From positions 1-64,000 of the forward strand of contig JAZOUN010000074.1 in the NCBI GenBank assembly GCA_045658165.1: a stretch of DNA of 64,000 nt, read 5' to 3'. The position numbers were made by a program, and so were the translations under genes. How positions within the stretch are numbered: the first letter of the stretch is position 1; every line of letters begins with the position of its first letter. Under the pieces are notes generated by a model that saw nothing but the letters and a program-made list of their open reading frames with translations, ran no database searches and was not told the origin of the DNA. Source of the stretch: UBA1081 sp045658165 (GTDB lineage Bacteria > Bacillota > Clostridia > Oscillospirales > Acutalibacteraceae). This document shows, piece after piece, positions 52,501 to 61,404 of the stretch.

Positions 52501-52634
52501 ATGCAGTTCTCAGTTTCCCCGGTGCAACAAAGTGCGAAATCACAAACATGCTTGAAGAAACACTTGAAGATCTTACAGATATGAATGTTACATTCAGACC
52601 GTTCGAAATTAAGACTGTAAAAGTTTATTACTGA
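49557..52634 (+). CDS. Alpha-mannosidase, GH38
   Basis: A 1025-residue cytosolic GH38 enzyme that removes alpha-linked mannose, probably from imported N-glycan fragments. The zinc site is in IGHSHMDTAWLW (about 256-267), VWVECDC follows near 333, and the nucleophile Asp is in WLPDTFGYSAAIPQI (Asp near 372). A helical middle domain and beta-sandwich C-terminal domains follow. There is no signal peptide. TTG at 49557 is the start: GAGGTG lies six bases upstream; the frame opens at 49497 but that is the promoter. The codons are GC-richer than many neighbours, hinting at high expression. Confidence 0.95.
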   Translation: MLNEPQIKKLIGKLELFATLVEPMIFEKQGEIECSAFLTQDRLHDIPTADKFSPVEKGYTWFGKDSYCWFKGQYSVPEELAGKDLFIKPHMQGYEALLFVNGRTMGTFATKIVYTGHGNHYCDMIKKNAVAGENLDIIIEYYGGHDYPGCHPTEDAGIKDYNFRYDGADICTKNYEIQEFYFDLLTVLQLATALPDDSFMRGQAINALYEVHKNVYYLLEDTDMDSFIDGIRKSVPALKKVLAMKSEDSAPFVGLIGHSHMDTAWLWHVGETEKKVIRTYANALSLMDQYPEYNFIQSSACHGDMIRKNRPELFERIAEKVREGRYEPNGGVWVECDCNITSGESMIRQFLWGQRFTRKYFDYTSDCFWLPDTFGYSAAIPQIMKGCSIDYFLTTKLSWNDTNTFPYDTFNWQGLDGTTVFTHFNRTHMYPDVVATIRETKGWLKQKSVSNKRLMSYGFGDGGGGPQFEMIEHAKRIADLDGVGKSKHMSVSEFMKDLEATAVNPNTYRGELYLELHRGTLTNQHTIKRNNRKSEFALRDLEILTVNEAVKTKKEASGETIAPLYETLLINQFHDILPGTCLHRAHAESREQTTALIKNANEQIAAIVNGDNNETVSFINTLSFDRNDAVFMNYNGYIVDADCKQQIYTDLDGNKKLIVCGITVPAMSSVTLNLKKGEPETASAFNADGNVLETPFAKVTFADNGTISSFIDTTANREILGGEYNFNTFLMAEDVPDQWDNWDIDADIQCKFKDASNLLSREVVSAGAAAYIIRSEYKISDKSSVTQDMIFFADSAEVRFDTVMNWQDDHRLLKTAFDTNVCDDFARHEIQFGHVKRPTTRNNSIEEAKFEVVNHKYTDLSESRYGVALLNDCKYGITVEGGNLRLSLHKGGTHPDSKGDHDGLHKCTYSLLPHNSGFTSNEVIRPSYALNVPVITANGRYEMTAPVTVNTDNIFVEAIKPCEDTQKAFIVRMYEAEGTRTNAVLSFPGATKCEITNMLEETLEDLTDMNVTFRPFEIKTVKVYY

Positions 52635-52644
52635 TATTTTAATT

Positions 52645-53538
52645 ATGAAATTAACAGAAATAACATCAGAATTGGATCTCACGGATATTGATTTATCCAA
52701 TGTAAGTGAAAATATCGAGAATGCAGATAAAATTATATCTGCAGTTCTCGATAAAGTTGCTGAATATATAGCAGACGAAGGCATAAACCTTATTCTTTCA
52801 CTTATACTGCTTATTGTCGGCTGGAAGCTTATAAACATTTTCTCAAAGAAAATGAAGGCAGGTAAATTATTCAGCAAAATTGAACCTACTGCGAGATCAT
52901 TCATCAACAGTGCAGTTACAATAACACTCAAAGTATTGCTTGTAATCACAATTGCAGCAATACTGGGGGTACCAATGACATCGATGGTTGCAGTACTTGG
53001 CTCATGCGGACTAGCTATAGGTCTTGCACTTCAAGGAAGTTTATCTAACATAGCAGGCGGATTTATCCTTACTGTTTTCAAACCATTTGTTGTCGGAGAT
53101 TTCATAAAATCAGGTGAATTTGAAGGTACAGTAAAATCAATTAATATTTTCTATACCAAGATTATTACGCCTGATAATAAAATCATTGTTATCCCCAACA
53201 GTAAAGTTTCAGACAGTGCGCTGATTGACTATAATGCTTTTGAAACAAGACGTGTTGACATAGATATATCTGCCGCATATTCGGAAGATTCCGATGTGGT
53301 AAAAAAAGCTCTGATTGATGCTGCAAACAGCAATGAGCTTGTAGATAAATCTATAGAACCTATTGCTATTATTACATCCTTTGATGACAGTGCAGTGGCA
53401 TATCAGGTACGTATGTGGTGTAAAACCGGGGACTACTGGGACGTCAAATTTGCCGTTACAGAAAAAATCAAAAAAATCTTTGATGAACGCGGTATTCAGA
53501 TTCCTTATCCTCAGCTCGATGTACACCTGACAAAATAA
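52645..53538 (+). CDS. MscS-family mechanosensitive channel
   Basis: A 297-residue small-conductance channel that releases solutes on osmotic downshift. It has three or so membrane helices (about 48-70, 88-112, 115-140), with the pore-lining GSCGLAIGLALQGSLSNIAGG helix in compact form, then a beta domain (KPFVVGDFI, IPNSKVSDS) and an alpha/beta C-terminal domain. An N-terminal acidic region of about 40 residues precedes TM1. No ribosome binding site is seen; it follows the mannosidase by ten bases and is probably translated by coupling. Confidence 0.92.
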   Translation: MKLTEITSELDLTDIDLSNVSENIENADKIISAVLDKVAEYIADEGINLILSLILLIVGWKLINIFSKKMKAGKLFSKIEPTARSFINSAVTITLKVLLVITIAAILGVPMTSMVAVLGSCGLAIGLALQGSLSNIAGGFILTVFKPFVVGDFIKSGEFEGTVKSINIFYTKIITPDNKIIVIPNSKVSDSALIDYNAFETRRVDIDISAAYSEDSDVVKKALIDAANSNELVDKSIEPIAIITSFDDSAVAYQVRMWCKTGDYWDVKFAVTEKIKKIFDERGIQIPYPQLDVHLTK

Positions 53539-53545
53539 TAAAATT

Positions 53546-53588
53546 ACAGACCGTAAGAACTGATCTTACGGTCTGTATCTTTTTTTGT
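53546..53588. terminator. Bidirectional terminator
   Basis: ACAGACCGTAAGA and TCTTACGGTCTGT form a perfect 13-bp stem with loop ACTGA and a T run, between convergent mscS and dnaJ. Confidence 0.93.
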
Positions 53589-53589
53589 T

Positions 53590-54768
53590 TTACTTTTTCT
53601 TTTTGCCGAAAAAACCTTTTTTATCTTCGTTTTCTCCGGGAGTGTTGTTGGCAGAAAACGGTGATTTTCCGCCAAGATCATTATTAAGCTCTCTGATAAG
53701 CTCTTTCTGTTTTTCAGTGAGTTTTTTCGGAACTTCAACGATAATCTTTACAAGCTGATCACCGCGGCCTCTGCCGTTTACATTCTGAATACCACGGTCT
53801 TTGAGTTTAAATATTGTTCCGGGCTGTGTACCTGCGGGGATTGAATATTTAACCTTTCCGTCAAGAGTGGGAACCATCAGCTCATCACCGAGTGCAGCCT
53901 GTGCAAATGATACAGTGACTTCGCACCATACATTATAACCGTCACGCTCAAAGAAAGGATGAGGTCTGACATTTACACCGACACGAAGATCACCTGAAGG
54001 ACCGCCGTTTACACCACGGTTACCCTGCCCTCTGATGCTGAACACCTGTCCGTCATCAATACCTGCAGGAACATTGACCTCCTGCTTGACAGTACGTCTG
54101 ATTCTTCCGTGACCTTTACATTTATTACACGGTGTGGGAATAATTGTTCCTTTTCCGCTACAACGGGGACAAGCTTTACTTGATTGTATAACACCGAAAG
54201 GTGTTCTCTGCTGAGTCATAACCTGACCTCTGCCGTTACAATCAGGACATGTCTGAGTTGTAGTACCTTTTGCCGCACCTGAACCGCTGCATTCATCACA
54301 GACTTCAATGCGCTGAATTTCAATTGATTTTTTGCATCCCTTTGCAGCCTCTTCAAAAGAAATTGTAATACCGGTCTGTATATCACTGCCTCGCTGAGGA
54401 GCATTTGGATTTGCTCTCTGACTGCCACCGAAACCACCGCCAAATCCCCCACCAAAGAATGATGAGAAAATGTCACCGAGATCAAAATCCATTCCGCCGA
54501 AACCTGCACCATAGCCTGCCTGACCGGCACCATAGTTAGGATCAACACCTGCATGACCGTATCTGTCATACTTTGATTTTTTGTCGGCATCTGAAAGCAC
54601 TTCATATGCTTCATTAGCTTCCTTGAACTTTGCCTCAGCTTCCGCATCACCGGGATGCAAATCCGGGTGATACATTTTAGCTGTTTTTCTATATGCTTTT
54701 TTTATTTCATCCTCTGATGCACTTTTATCAACACCGAGGACTTCATAATAATCTCTTTTATCTGCCAT
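53590..54768 (-). CDS. dnaJ: Chaperone DnaJ
   Basis: Type I J-protein: J domain with YHPDLHPGDAE (HPD), a Gly/Phe-rich linker (about 72-115), four zinc-binding CxxCxGxG repeats (CDECSGSG, CPDCNGRG, CPRCSGKG, CNKCKGHG) and the substrate-binding C-terminal domains. 392 residues. ATG 54768 follows GGAGAT. Last gene of the heat-shock operon; it stimulates DnaK ATPase. Confidence 0.98.
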   Translation of the reverse strand: MADKRDYYEVLGVDKSASEDEIKKAYRKTAKMYHPDLHPGDAEAEAKFKEANEAYEVLSDADKKSKYDRYGHAGVDPNYGAGQAGYGAGFGGMDFDLGDIFSSFFGGGFGGGFGGSQRANPNAPQRGSDIQTGITISFEEAAKGCKKSIEIQRIEVCDECSGSGAAKGTTTQTCPDCNGRGQVMTQQRTPFGVIQSSKACPRCSGKGTIIPTPCNKCKGHGRIRRTVKQEVNVPAGIDDGQVFSIRGQGNRGVNGGPSGDLRVGVNVRPHPFFERDGYNVWCEVTVSFAQAALGDELMVPTLDGKVKYSIPAGTQPGTIFKLKDRGIQNVNGRGRGDQLVKIIVEVPKKLTEKQKELIRELNNDLGGKSPFSANNTPGENEDKKGFFGKKKK

Positions 54769-54796
54769 ATGCTCAATCTCCTGCACCTAACATAAG

Positions 54797-54826
54797 CATA
54801 TCCCCGCCTGACGACGGGGCTTATAC
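54797..54826 (-). other. Intercistronic hairpin between dnaK and dnaJ
   Basis: CCCCG and CGGGG form a stem with an 8-base loop and further imperfect pairing outside. It has no T run, so it is more likely an mRNA-processing or stability element than a terminator. Confidence 0.5.
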
Positions 54827-54832
54827 TATTAA

Positions 54833-56680
54833 TTATTCATCAACATCTGTAAAAGGTGCTTCATAGTATCCGTCTGAACCGGCATTCTGTGAAGGATCAA
54901 ATCCTGCAGCCTGAGAGGGATCAAAGCCCTGTGCACCTGCAGCTTCCTGTGCTGCCTTGTACATTTTTTCTGAAAGAGCGTAGAAATCCTTCTGAAGTTC
55001 TTCCTGTCTTTCCTTGATGAGATTGATATCCTGTCCCTTAAGTGCTTCTCTGAGGGCATCAATCTTATCATTTACGGATTTCTTCTCATCTTCTGAGAAT
55101 TTATCACCATTTTCATTGATAATCTTTTCTGATTCAAATACCATCTGATCAGCAGCATTTCTGATATCAACTTCTTCTTTACGCTTCTTATCTTCTTCTG
55201 CGTACTGAGCTGCTTCATTAACAGCCTTTTCAATGTCTTCCTTAGACATGTTTGTTGAAGATGTGATTGAAATTGACTGTTCCTTACCTGTACCGAGATC
55301 CTTAGCTGAAACATGAACAATACCGTTTGCGTCAATATCAAAAGTTACTTCAATCTGAGGAACACCTCTTCTTGCAGGCATAATGCCGTCAAGATGGAAG
55401 TTACCGAGAGTTTTATTATCTCTTGCGAATTCTCTTTCACCCTGAAGAACATGAACTTCAACTGATGTCTGATTATCAGCAGCAGTAGAGAAAATCTGGC
55501 TCTTCTTTGTGGGGATAGTTGTATTTCTGTCAATAATCTTTGTGCAGACACCACCGAGTGTTTCAATACCAAGTGAAAGGGGTGTAACGTCAAGAAGAAG
55601 AAGTCCCTTTACATCACCACCGAGAACACCGCCCTGAATAGCAGCACCGATAGCAACACATTCATCGGGATTGATACCCTTGAAAGGTTCTTTGCCTGTA
55701 AATGATTTGATAGCTTCCTGAACAGCAGGAATTCTTGAAGAACCGCCAACCATAAGGATTTTGTCAATTTCTGCAATCTTAAGACCTGAGTCAGAAATAG
55801 CCTGACGAACAGGACCCATTGTAGCTTCAACAAGATCTGCTGTAAGTTCATTGAACTTTGCTCTTGTGAGTGTCATTTCAAGATGCTTGGGGCCTGTTGC
55901 ATCAGCTGTGATGAAAGGAAGGCTGATCTGAGTTGTTGTAACACCTGAAAGTTCAATCTTAGCCTTTTCTGCAGCTTCCTTAAGTCTCTGCATAGCCATT
56001 TTGTCGCCTCTGAGATCAACGCCCTGTTCCTTGAGGAACTCTGAAGCAAGCCAATCAATAACTCTCTGGTCGAAGTCATCACCGCCAAGACGGTTGTTAC
56101 CTGCAGTAGCAAGAACTTCCTGAACACCGTCACCCATTTCGATGATTGAAACGTCGAATGTACCGCCGCCAAGGTCATAAACCATAACTCTCTGTTCATT
56201 TTCCTTATCAATGCCATATGCAAGAGCTGCTGCTGTAGGTTCATTGATAATACGCTTAACATCAAGACCTGCGATCTTACCTGCGTCCTTTGTAGCCTGT
56301 CTCTGTGCATCAGTGAAGTAAGCAGGAACTGTAATAACAGCTTCTGTTACTGTGCCGCCGAGATAGCTTTCTGCATCAGCCTTAAGCTTCTGAAGAATCA
56401 TAGCTGAAATTTCCTGGGGAGTAAACTTCTTATCATCAACTTTAACATGATAATCAGAACCCATCTGACGTTTGATTGATGCGATTGTACGGTCGGGGTT
56501 AGTGATTGACTGTCTCTTAGCAACCTGACCTACCATACGCTCACCTGTTTTACCGAATGCTACAACAGAAGGTGTTGTTCTTGCGCCTTCAGCATTTGCG
56601 ATAACGACGGGTTCACCGCCTTCAATAACAGCTACACATGAATTTGTTGTACCTAAGTCTATACCTATAACTTTTGCCAT
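54833..56680 (-). CDS. dnaK: Chaperone DnaK (Hsp70)
   Basis: ATP-dependent chaperone of 615 residues. Actin-like ATPase domain starts KVIGIDLGTTNSCVAV, with VMVYDLGGGTFDVSI and LMVGGSSRIPAVQEAI, then a substrate-binding domain and a C-terminal lid ending in a Gly/Asp/Glu-rich tail (EAPFTDVDE). ATG 56680 follows AAAAGGAG; the frame opens further upstream at 56737. Codon use is strongly biased, as expected for an abundant protein. Confidence 0.98.
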   Translation of the reverse strand: MAKVIGIDLGTTNSCVAVIEGGEPVVIANAEGARTTPSVVAFGKTGERMVGQVAKRQSITNPDRTIASIKRQMGSDYHVKVDDKKFTPQEISAMILQKLKADAESYLGGTVTEAVITVPAYFTDAQRQATKDAGKIAGLDVKRIINEPTAAALAYGIDKENEQRVMVYDLGGGTFDVSIIEMGDGVQEVLATAGNNRLGGDDFDQRVIDWLASEFLKEQGVDLRGDKMAMQRLKEAAEKAKIELSGVTTTQISLPFITADATGPKHLEMTLTRAKFNELTADLVEATMGPVRQAISDSGLKIAEIDKILMVGGSSRIPAVQEAIKSFTGKEPFKGINPDECVAIGAAIQGGVLGGDVKGLLLLDVTPLSLGIETLGGVCTKIIDRNTTIPTKKSQIFSTAADNQTSVEVHVLQGEREFARDNKTLGNFHLDGIMPARRGVPQIEVTFDIDANGIVHVSAKDLGTGKEQSISITSSTNMSKEDIEKAVNEAAQYAEEDKKRKEEVDIRNAADQMVFESEKIINENGDKFSEDEKKSVNDKIDALREALKGQDINLIKERQEELQKDFYALSEKMYKAAQEAAGAQGFDPSQAAGFDPSQNAGSDGYYEAPFTDVDE

Positions 56681-56726
56681 GATTAATAAACTCCTTTTAA
56701 TATTTATAAAGTTATAATTTGTAATA

Positions 56727-57254
56727 TCAGTTTGCAACTTTTACTGTTGCGGGACGAATTATTTTATCGCCGATTTTATATCCCTTCATAAAGACATCGA
56801 CAATTTCATTTTCTCCGAATGAATCATCATCAATATGCATTACACCATTGTGAAAATTGGGATCAAATGTTTCACCGACAGCTCCGAATGCTTCAACACC
56901 AAGCCCTGCAAGGATTTCAAGCAACTGATTGACAGTCATTTCAATGCCTTTTCTGTAACCGTCAAAATCAGCTTCAGCATTAAAAGCTGCACGTTCAAAA
57001 TTATCAATGACAGGAACTATTTTTGAAAGCATTTCAGTTTTTGTGTAAGAAACTCTTGATTCTATATCTTTCTGAGTTCTTTTTCTGAAATTATCGTATT
57101 CTGCAAGAGTTCTCATATATCTGTCATTAAGATCATTATAATCAGCCTGCAGTTTTTCATTTTCGTTCACTGTTGATTCTTTCTCTGCAACTTCGGGCTG
57201 TTCCTGAGTTGCCTGAGTTTCCGTATTCATGTCTTTTTCTTTGTTTTTTGACAT
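56727..57254 (-). CDS. grpE: Nucleotide exchange factor GrpE
   Basis: GrpE releases ADP from DnaK. The 175-residue protein has an acidic N-terminus, a long coiled coil (about 35-85: NDLNDRYMRTLAEYDNFRKR) and the C-terminal beta domain with GVEAFGAVGETFDPNFHNGV. It is 9 bases downstream of hrcA and 46 bases upstream of dnaK. Confidence 0.97.
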   Translation of the reverse strand: MSKNKEKDMNTETQATQEQPEVAEKESTVNENEKLQADYNDLNDRYMRTLAEYDNFRKRTQKDIESRVSYTKTEMLSKIVPVIDNFERAAFNAEADFDGYRKGIEMTVNQLLEILAGLGVEAFGAVGETFDPNFHNGVMHIDDDSFGENEIVDVFMKGYKIGDKIIRPATVKVAN

Positions 57255-57263
57255 TTCATTACC

Positions 57264-58283
57264 TCATTCATCTATTAATTCGGAAAGAACATTTCCGACT
57301 TTTTCACTTGTACTGATAAGATTCGGAACAATTCTTGAATAATCAATTCTCAAAGGACCGATTATACCGATTGAACCTACATCTCTGCCTGAAACCGAAT
57401 ATTTGGAAGTAATAATACTTACATTCTCAAACACCCTGTTCATACTTTCTCTGCCGACTATAATATTCAGCTGTTCCTTGCCGGAATTAAGCAATTTCAG
57501 CAGTTTTGACGGCTGTCTGAAATATTCATAAATATTATATACATCTGATTCAAGCTCTTTATAATTAAGAAGTTTTGACTGTCCTTCAATAATTATATTA
57601 CACATTGAAGCTTCACGAGCAAGTTCTGCAAGAGTCACTATAAGCGGTGTCATAACAAGAACTTTATCTCCCAGAGAAACGGCCAGTGACTGAATATCTG
57701 CCAATGTAAGTTCTTCTGATGTACGACCACTGAAATGTGCTGCTGCTATATTATAGAACAATTCAGCAGTTTTTATATCTATTTCCGTATCGCAACGGCA
57801 GATTTTACTTTTTATTACACCGGTGGACATCATAATAACAACAAGTGCTGTTTTTGCACCGAGAGGTACAAGCTCAACTCTTTTTATAAATGCGTTGACA
57901 TCATATGGAGTAAGAGCAACTGCAACACAACCTGTTATTTCAGATAAAAACCTGGCTGCATCTGAAAGAATATCTTTCGGTTCACCGTCAAAATTATCAA
58001 AACGGCTCTGAATTGCAAATCTGTCTGTATTGCTTACATCAAAAATCGGCATAAGATTATTTATATAAAATCTTATACCTTTCTGCGACGGAATTCTTCC
58101 TGCAGATGTATGCGGTTGTTCAAGATAACCGATTTCAGACAATTCGGACATTTCATTTCTGATAGTTGCAGATGAAACCGAAAGTCCTTCACAAAGCACC
58201 TTGGAACCAACCGGTTCTCCGGTCAGAATATATCTTTCAACGACCGAAGATAATATTTTCTTTTTTCTGTCTGAAAGTTCCAT
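57264..58283 (-). CDS. hrcA: Heat-inducible transcription repressor HrcA
   Basis: HrcA binds CIRCE to repress the heat-shock operon and is kept active by GroEL. The N-terminal winged helix has SDRKKKILSSVVERYI and SSATIRNEMSELSEIGYLEQP, followed by a GAF-like domain. 339 residues. ATG 58283 follows AAGGTGAGG. A CIRCE element lies 18 bases upstream, showing autoregulation. Confidence 0.97.
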   Translation of the reverse strand: MELSDRKKKILSSVVERYILTGEPVGSKVLCEGLSVSSATIRNEMSELSEIGYLEQPHTSAGRIPSQKGIRFYINNLMPIFDVSNTDRFAIQSRFDNFDGEPKDILSDAARFLSEITGCVAVALTPYDVNAFIKRVELVPLGAKTALVVIMMSTGVIKSKICRCDTEIDIKTAELFYNIAAAHFSGRTSEELTLADIQSLAVSLGDKVLVMTPLIVTLAELAREASMCNIIIEGQSKLLNYKELESDVYNIYEYFRQPSKLLKLLNSGKEQLNIIVGRESMNRVFENVSIITSKYSVSGRDVGSIGIIGPLRIDYSRIVPNLISTSEKVGNVLSELIDE

Positions 58284-58300
58284 ATCCTCACCTTTTCGCA

Positions 58301-58327
58301 TTAGCACTCTTTGTATTTGAGTGCTAA
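58301..58327. promoter_or_regulatory. CIRCE operator
   Basis: TTAGCACTC-N9-GAGTGCTAA matches the CIRCE consensus exactly and lies between the hrcA promoter and start codon. Confidence 0.98.
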
Positions 58328-58336
58328 CCTGTAATT

Positions 58337-58365
58337 AATATAATACTATTTCGCACTTTTGTCAA
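58337..58365 (-). promoter_or_regulatory. Sigma-A promoter of hrcA-grpE-dnaK-dnaJ
   Basis: On the minus strand TTGACA (58360-58365), 17-base spacer, TATATT (58337-58342), just upstream of CIRCE. Confidence 0.88.
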
Positions 58366-58442
58366 TAGTTAAATGCATATTTTTCACATTTTTCTAAAAA
58401 AATCAGCATTCCGAGGATGCGAGTGCCAAAATACTGCAAAAA

Positions 58443-58467
58443 AACAACACACTTAAAGTGTGTTGTT
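58443..58467 (-). terminator. Terminator after nucleotidyltransferase-fold gene
   Basis: AACAACACACT and AGTGTGTTGTT form a perfect 11-bp stem with loop TAA; a T run follows on the minus strand. It overlaps the last codon of the gene. Confidence 0.92.
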
Positions 58468-59620
58468 ATATTATACCCATTTTCTTCATTAGTTCTATAC
58501 GGTCTTCTGCAATATCAAGACTTTTTAACGGAGAAACTTCAAAATCAGAAGATACCGTCTTGAACAGATATCCCATCACCCTGATAAACCAGAATAAAGG
58601 CACCAAAAACGGGAATTTTTCTACTACTTTATATTTCCTCTTCATTACTTCAACTGACGGAAAAATCGTTTTAAAAACAGATTTTTTCCCTCCATTTTCA
58701 ACTGCAGACTGAACCACTGATGCACTATGAAGTCTGTCCTCACTGCTTTTTCCGAAAACTCCTGCAGAAAGCAGATCTGAAATAAATTCGTTATAGCAGA
58801 TTTTACTGTAATCTGCATTTTTAAGAAGAAAAGAAAGATCACAATCAAATATTTTCGCAACTGCATACCAGACATTATATGCAAAATCTGAAATCCCCAT
58901 ATTATTGAACAATTCAGACATTTTATCAAAATCAATCCTGTCATGGTATTTTTTTTCAAACAGATATATGTCTGTCAGCTGTTTAACACCGAATCCGCTT
59001 CCTATAAAATGTTTAAAAGCGTGATATATCAGATATACTATATGATCTGTTTCTGAAAGGGTATGATAATTGCCCGAAGTGATTGATCTTTCAAAAAAAT
59101 CACCGAAAACAGAATTTGCAGTTTTTCTCAGACTTTCACTTCCCTCACCCAGCTGAGTGCTGACTTCAAGATAAAGACCTGTGTCATCTGAATAATATGT
59201 ACAATTTGATTCTTTATACCCGTTTTCTTTAAAATATGAATCAAGTTTATCGAAGCTTTCTTCATCAGTGACAATATCAAAATCAGATGACAGTCTCATC
59301 TCGTATTGAGGATAGCAATCAGCACAAACAGGACCTTTTACAACAATAATATTGATATTATTTTTTATAAGCTCCGAAAACAATGCTTCAAAAGCAAGAT
59401 TCTTACGTATCTGATTGCCACACTGAGAAACAACGGACCTTTTGTATTTTGAAACATCAAGTGAAGTTTCACTGAGTTTTGAATAAACAAAAGGTAACAT
59501 ATTATGAACAGATGCAAGAAAAAACACCCGATCCGGATCAGTAATAAATCCGTCAGGTACTTTTTCATTATTAAAATATGATTTCAGCAAAAACAAAAAT
59601 TGTTCTTCATGAATTTGCAA
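58466..59620 (-). CDS. Nucleotidyltransferase-fold protein (PF14907, NTP_transf_5 type)
   Basis: A 384-residue protein of the uncharacterised nucleotidyltransferase family found beside peptide exporters and in some lasso-peptide clusters. The core has NIIVVKGPVCADCYPQYEMR followed by SSDFDIV (candidate metal-binding Asp pair, near residue 110) and KLDSYFKENGY. The C-terminal half is helical. A TTG start at 59620 is chosen because AAGGTGA is six bases upstream; that site overlaps the stop of the ABC exporter gene. It is the last gene of a three-gene operon. Confidence 0.8.
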   Translation of the reverse strand: MQIHEEQFLFLLKSYFNNEKVPDGFITDPDRVFFLASVHNMLPFVYSKLSETSLDVSKYKRSVVSQCGNQIRKNLAFEALFSELIKNNINIIVVKGPVCADCYPQYEMRLSSDFDIVTDEESFDKLDSYFKENGYKESNCTYYSDDTGLYLEVSTQLGEGSESLRKTANSVFGDFFERSITSGNYHTLSETDHIVYLIYHAFKHFIGSGFGVKQLTDIYLFEKKYHDRIDFDKMSELFNNMGISDFAYNVWYAVAKIFDCDLSFLLKNADYSKICYNEFISDLLSAGVFGKSSEDRLHSASVVQSAVENGGKKSVFKTIFPSVEVMKRKYKVVEKFPFLVPLFWFIRVMGYLFKTVSSDFEVSPLKSLDIAEDRIELMKKMGII

Positions 59621-59631
59621 AACCAATCACC

Positions 59632-61362
59632 TTACACTGTTAATTTACAATCTACCCCTGTTACAAGATAGGTTTTATTACATACATCAAAAACGCTTGC
59701 CCTGTGAGTAGTAAAAATACAGATTTTATTTTTACCCCACTGCGAAAGATTTTTCAGAATCTGCTCTTCTGTTTTAATATCAAGTGCAGATGTTGCCTCA
59801 TCAAGAAGCACAATAGGTGCATTGCGCAATATTGCCCTCGCAATGGAAAGTCTCTGCATCTGCCCCTCGGAAAAACCGACTCCGCCGTCGCCAACTTTAC
59901 AATAAATACCTTTTCTTTCTTTTGCAACAAAATCATATGCACATGCAACTTTAAGAGCAATAATAATCTCTTCATCTGTTGCATCAGGTTTAACAAGTCT
60001 CATATTTTCAGCAAGAGTTTCACTGAACATAGTGTTTTTCTGCGGAACATATGATATATACTGCCTTGTGGCAGGCTGAATAATTATCTTTTCATTGCTG
60101 TTGCAATTTCTTATAACAGCTTCGCCTTCACTGCATTCAATAAGAGCCAACAGTAATCTGAGAATTGTTGTCTTTCCCTCACCTGAAGCTCCTGTAAGTG
60201 CAATAAAATCACCTGTTTTACCTGAAAAATCAATATTTCTCAGTGCAAATTCAGACTCACCCTTATATTTAAATGAAACATTGTTCAGTTCTATTGAAAA
60301 ATCTGTACTGTCAGAATTTTCAAAAAATGCCGAAACATCTTCTTTTTCAAGCTTGTCATCCTTGGGAAGATTGCGTATTTCTGATATTCTTTCAGAAGCT
60401 GCAACACAATTAATAATTGACGGCACAATACCTACAACTGATGAAAAAGATCCGGAAAGCATTCCGTAAAGTTCAATAAACAATATAAGTGTACCGATTG
60501 TGATTTCACCGCGCCATAATCTGTAAACAGCCCATCCATAGCAACAGTAAGAAACAATCTGAGTAAAAAATGAGAGCAACGAAGTTATGATTATTGAAAA
60601 CTTATTATAATCGAGACTGAGTTTTATATATTCACTCTGAATCTTACGAAGTTTTACACAAAATACAGTTACAAGTCCAAAAGATTTGAGAGACTGTATA
60701 TTGGTCAATGAGTCAGCATTAAAAGCCATCATTTCGCTATTGATTTTTTTCAGTTCCTTAGCATACATATGCATTTTCTTAACAAGAAAACGTGACAATA
60801 TAATACTCAAAGGAATCGTCACCAAGGCTATCAGCGCCATCACTCGGTCATAATAAAATACAACAAAAAATGCAACTGCAAACTGAAAGATTTTTGAAAT
60901 CAGCGACGGAACAATACCGATTACACTACCTGCAACAGTAAGAATATCACTGTTGAATCTGTTAAGAATATCACCTGACGAAAACAATGAAGTGTATTCC
61001 CACTGAGAGCATATAAACTCATCGAAAATATTCGCAGTCAATTCTGTATTAATCCGTATTTTTATTTTTTCTGACACTCTGCTGTTAAAAGCAGAAAACA
61101 GGATTTTAAACAATGTAAAAGCAACAGCAGCTGCTATTACAGCCTGAATACTGTTGAATTTAAGCAAGTTAGATGAAGTGGTGCCTCCTGTAACAAAATC
61201 GATCAGAGATTGAGACACAAGGCTTGCAAGTATACCGAAAACAGTACTGAACAAAGCCATTACCGTATAGACGATAATAGCCGAAATATATTTCTTTGAT
61301 AAATTGATGAGATTTCTAAGTTCTCTCAGAACCTCAGACAAATTTTTGTCAAATACTTTCAC
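59632..61362 (-). CDS. ABC exporter, fused permease-ATPase
   Basis: A 576-residue half-transporter: six membrane helices in residues 30-310, then an ATPase with Walker A GASGEGKTTILRLL, Q-loop in SYVPQKNTMFSET, signature GFSEGQMQRLSIARAIL (Glu replaces the usual Gly), Walker B IVLLDEATSALD and the H-loop in FTTHRAS. It should work as a homodimer exporting a peptide, lipid or drug. There is no peptidase domain. A GTG start at 61362 is preferred, with GGTGA five bases upstream. It is 11 bases upstream of the nucleotidyltransferase gene. Confidence 0.92.
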   Translation of the reverse strand: MKVFDKNLSEVLRELRNLINLSKKYISAIIVYTVMALFSTVFGILASLVSQSLIDFVTGGTTSSNLLKFNSIQAVIAAAVAFTLFKILFSAFNSRVSEKIKIRINTELTANIFDEFICSQWEYTSLFSSGDILNRFNSDILTVAGSVIGIVPSLISKIFQFAVAFFVVFYYDRVMALIALVTIPLSIILSRFLVKKMHMYAKELKKINSEMMAFNADSLTNIQSLKSFGLVTVFCVKLRKIQSEYIKLSLDYNKFSIIITSLLSFFTQIVSYCCYGWAVYRLWRGEITIGTLILFIELYGMLSGSFSSVVGIVPSIINCVAASERISEIRNLPKDDKLEKEDVSAFFENSDSTDFSIELNNVSFKYKGESEFALRNIDFSGKTGDFIALTGASGEGKTTILRLLLALIECSEGEAVIRNCNSNEKIIIQPATRQYISYVPQKNTMFSETLAENMRLVKPDATDEEIIIALKVACAYDFVAKERKGIYCKVGDGGVGFSEGQMQRLSIARAILRNAPIVLLDEATSALDIKTEEQILKNLSQWGKNKICIFTTHRASVFDVCNKTYLVTGVDCKLTV

Positions 61363-61404
61363 TGTCTTCACCTGAATTTATTATACAAGAGATGTTGTTT
61401 TTTG

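Noticed and set aside
52344..52949. Minus-strand Cys-rich frame of 201 codons
   Set aside because: It lies opposite the mannosidase and MscS genes, has no ribosome binding site and its composition mirrors those genes.
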